Shown piece by piece: positions 7,147 to 7,403 of a stretch of DNA of 7,403 bases; within the stretch, counting starts at the first letter, position 1; each line of letters begins with the position of its first letter. The stretch covers positions 1 through 7,403 of the forward strand of contig JAIRXZ010000002.1 of assembly GCA_031267995.1 (NCBI GenBank). The letters are read 5' to 3'. The notes beneath the pieces were generated by a model. It made no database searches, had not been told where the DNA came from, and saw only the letters and a program-made list of their open reading frames with translations. This DNA is from Odoribacteraceae bacterium (GTDB taxonomy: Bacteria > Bacteroidota > Bacteroidia > Bacteroidales > Marinifilaceae). The translations under genes and the position numbers were made by a program.

Positions 7147-7403
7147 GAGATGAACTCCATATGGAGTGAGATGAACTCCATATGGAATGAGATGAACTCC
7201 ATATGGAGTGAGATGAACTTCATATGGAATGAGATGAACTCCATATGGAGTGAGATGAAAGTCATATGGAGTGAGATGAAGTTCATATGGAGTGAGATGA
7301 ACTCCATATGGAGTGAGATGAACTCCATATGGAGTGAGATGAACTTCATATGGAGTGAGATGAACTTCATATGGAGTGAGATGAACTTCATATGGAGTGA
7401 GAT
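7147..7403 (+). repeat. 21-bp tandem repeat array with a palindromic core (subtype B), continues past the window
   Basis: Twelve complete 21-bp units start at 7147, 7168, 7189, 7210, 7231, 7252, 7273, 7294, 7315, 7336, 7357 and 7378; a thirteenth begins at 7399 and is cut by the window edge. The consensus is the 7-mer GAGATGA plus the 14-mer ACTCCATATGGAGT, a perfect palindrome. Unit positions 1-8, 12-19 and 21 are invariant; only 9, 10, 11 and 20 vary. CATATG is present in every unit. There are no spacers, so this is not CRISPR. The function is unknown: protein-binding array, RNA hairpin series or simple minisatellite are all possible. Open frames run through it on both strands, but I do not call them genes. 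The whole 6986-7403 stretch has no other recognisable gene. Confidence 0.95.

Noticed and set aside
6942..7391. Minus-strand 149-codon frame starting in the array (MKFISLHM repeats)
   Set aside because: The frame is still open towards the window edge, so the ATG is arbitrary. Openness follows from a stop-free 21-bp unit, the tail is antisense to GH51 and the hairpin, and variants in the units are replacements rather than silent changes.
7147..7403. CRISPR array
   Set aside because: Units are contiguous 21-bp copies with no unique spacers between them.

Overview
The window carries the 3' part of a compact L-arabinose utilisation operon, all on the + strand. It is followed by a strong hairpin and an unusual 21-bp tandem repeat array that runs off the right edge. 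The DNA is GC-rich. Two of the start codons follow short A/T-rich leaders with no Shine-Dalgarno sequence, a habit typical of Bacteroidota. The protein sequences (AraA, an SGLT-like symporter, GH27, secreted GH51) also look like those of Bacteroidales. A high-GC member, perhaps near Alistipes/Rikenellaceae, is my guess; genus is not determinable here.

Layout: 1-762 is the C-terminal half of L-arabinose isomerase (araA). 759-2384 is ribulokinase (araB), whose GTG start overlaps the araA stop. 2402-4081 is a sodium/solute symporter of the SGLT type. 4100-5440 is a GH27 glycoside hydrolase with a signal peptide. 5453-6985 is a GH51 alpha-L-arabinofuranosidase with a signal peptide. Gaps are -4, 17, 18 and 12 bp, so the five genes are very probably one transcript. 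Positions 6986-7403 hold no convincing gene: an 18-bp-stem hairpin lies at 6991-7031 and the repeat array covers about 7063 to the window end.

How the genes fit together: the two exported hydrolases would release arabinose outside the inner membrane. The symporter would import it with Na+, AraA would convert L-arabinose to L-ribulose, and AraB would phosphorylate it to L-ribulose-5-phosphate. The next enzyme, AraD epimerase, is not in the window. The GH27 protein would ordinarily be annotated alpha-galactosidase. However, it has isoleucine where galactosidases have the second Asp of the DDxW motif, as in the Geobacillus beta-L-arabinopyranosidase Abp. That makes it a candidate arabinopyranosidase and would make the whole operon arabinose-specific, covering both furanose and pyranose ends.

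Two further points stand out. Leucine codon choice and GC skew switch along the operon, from CTG and G-rich in araB to CTC and C-rich in the GH genes. The repeat array consists of 14-bp palindromes spaced every 21 bp (two helical turns). Its variation pattern argues against it being a protein-coding repeat.
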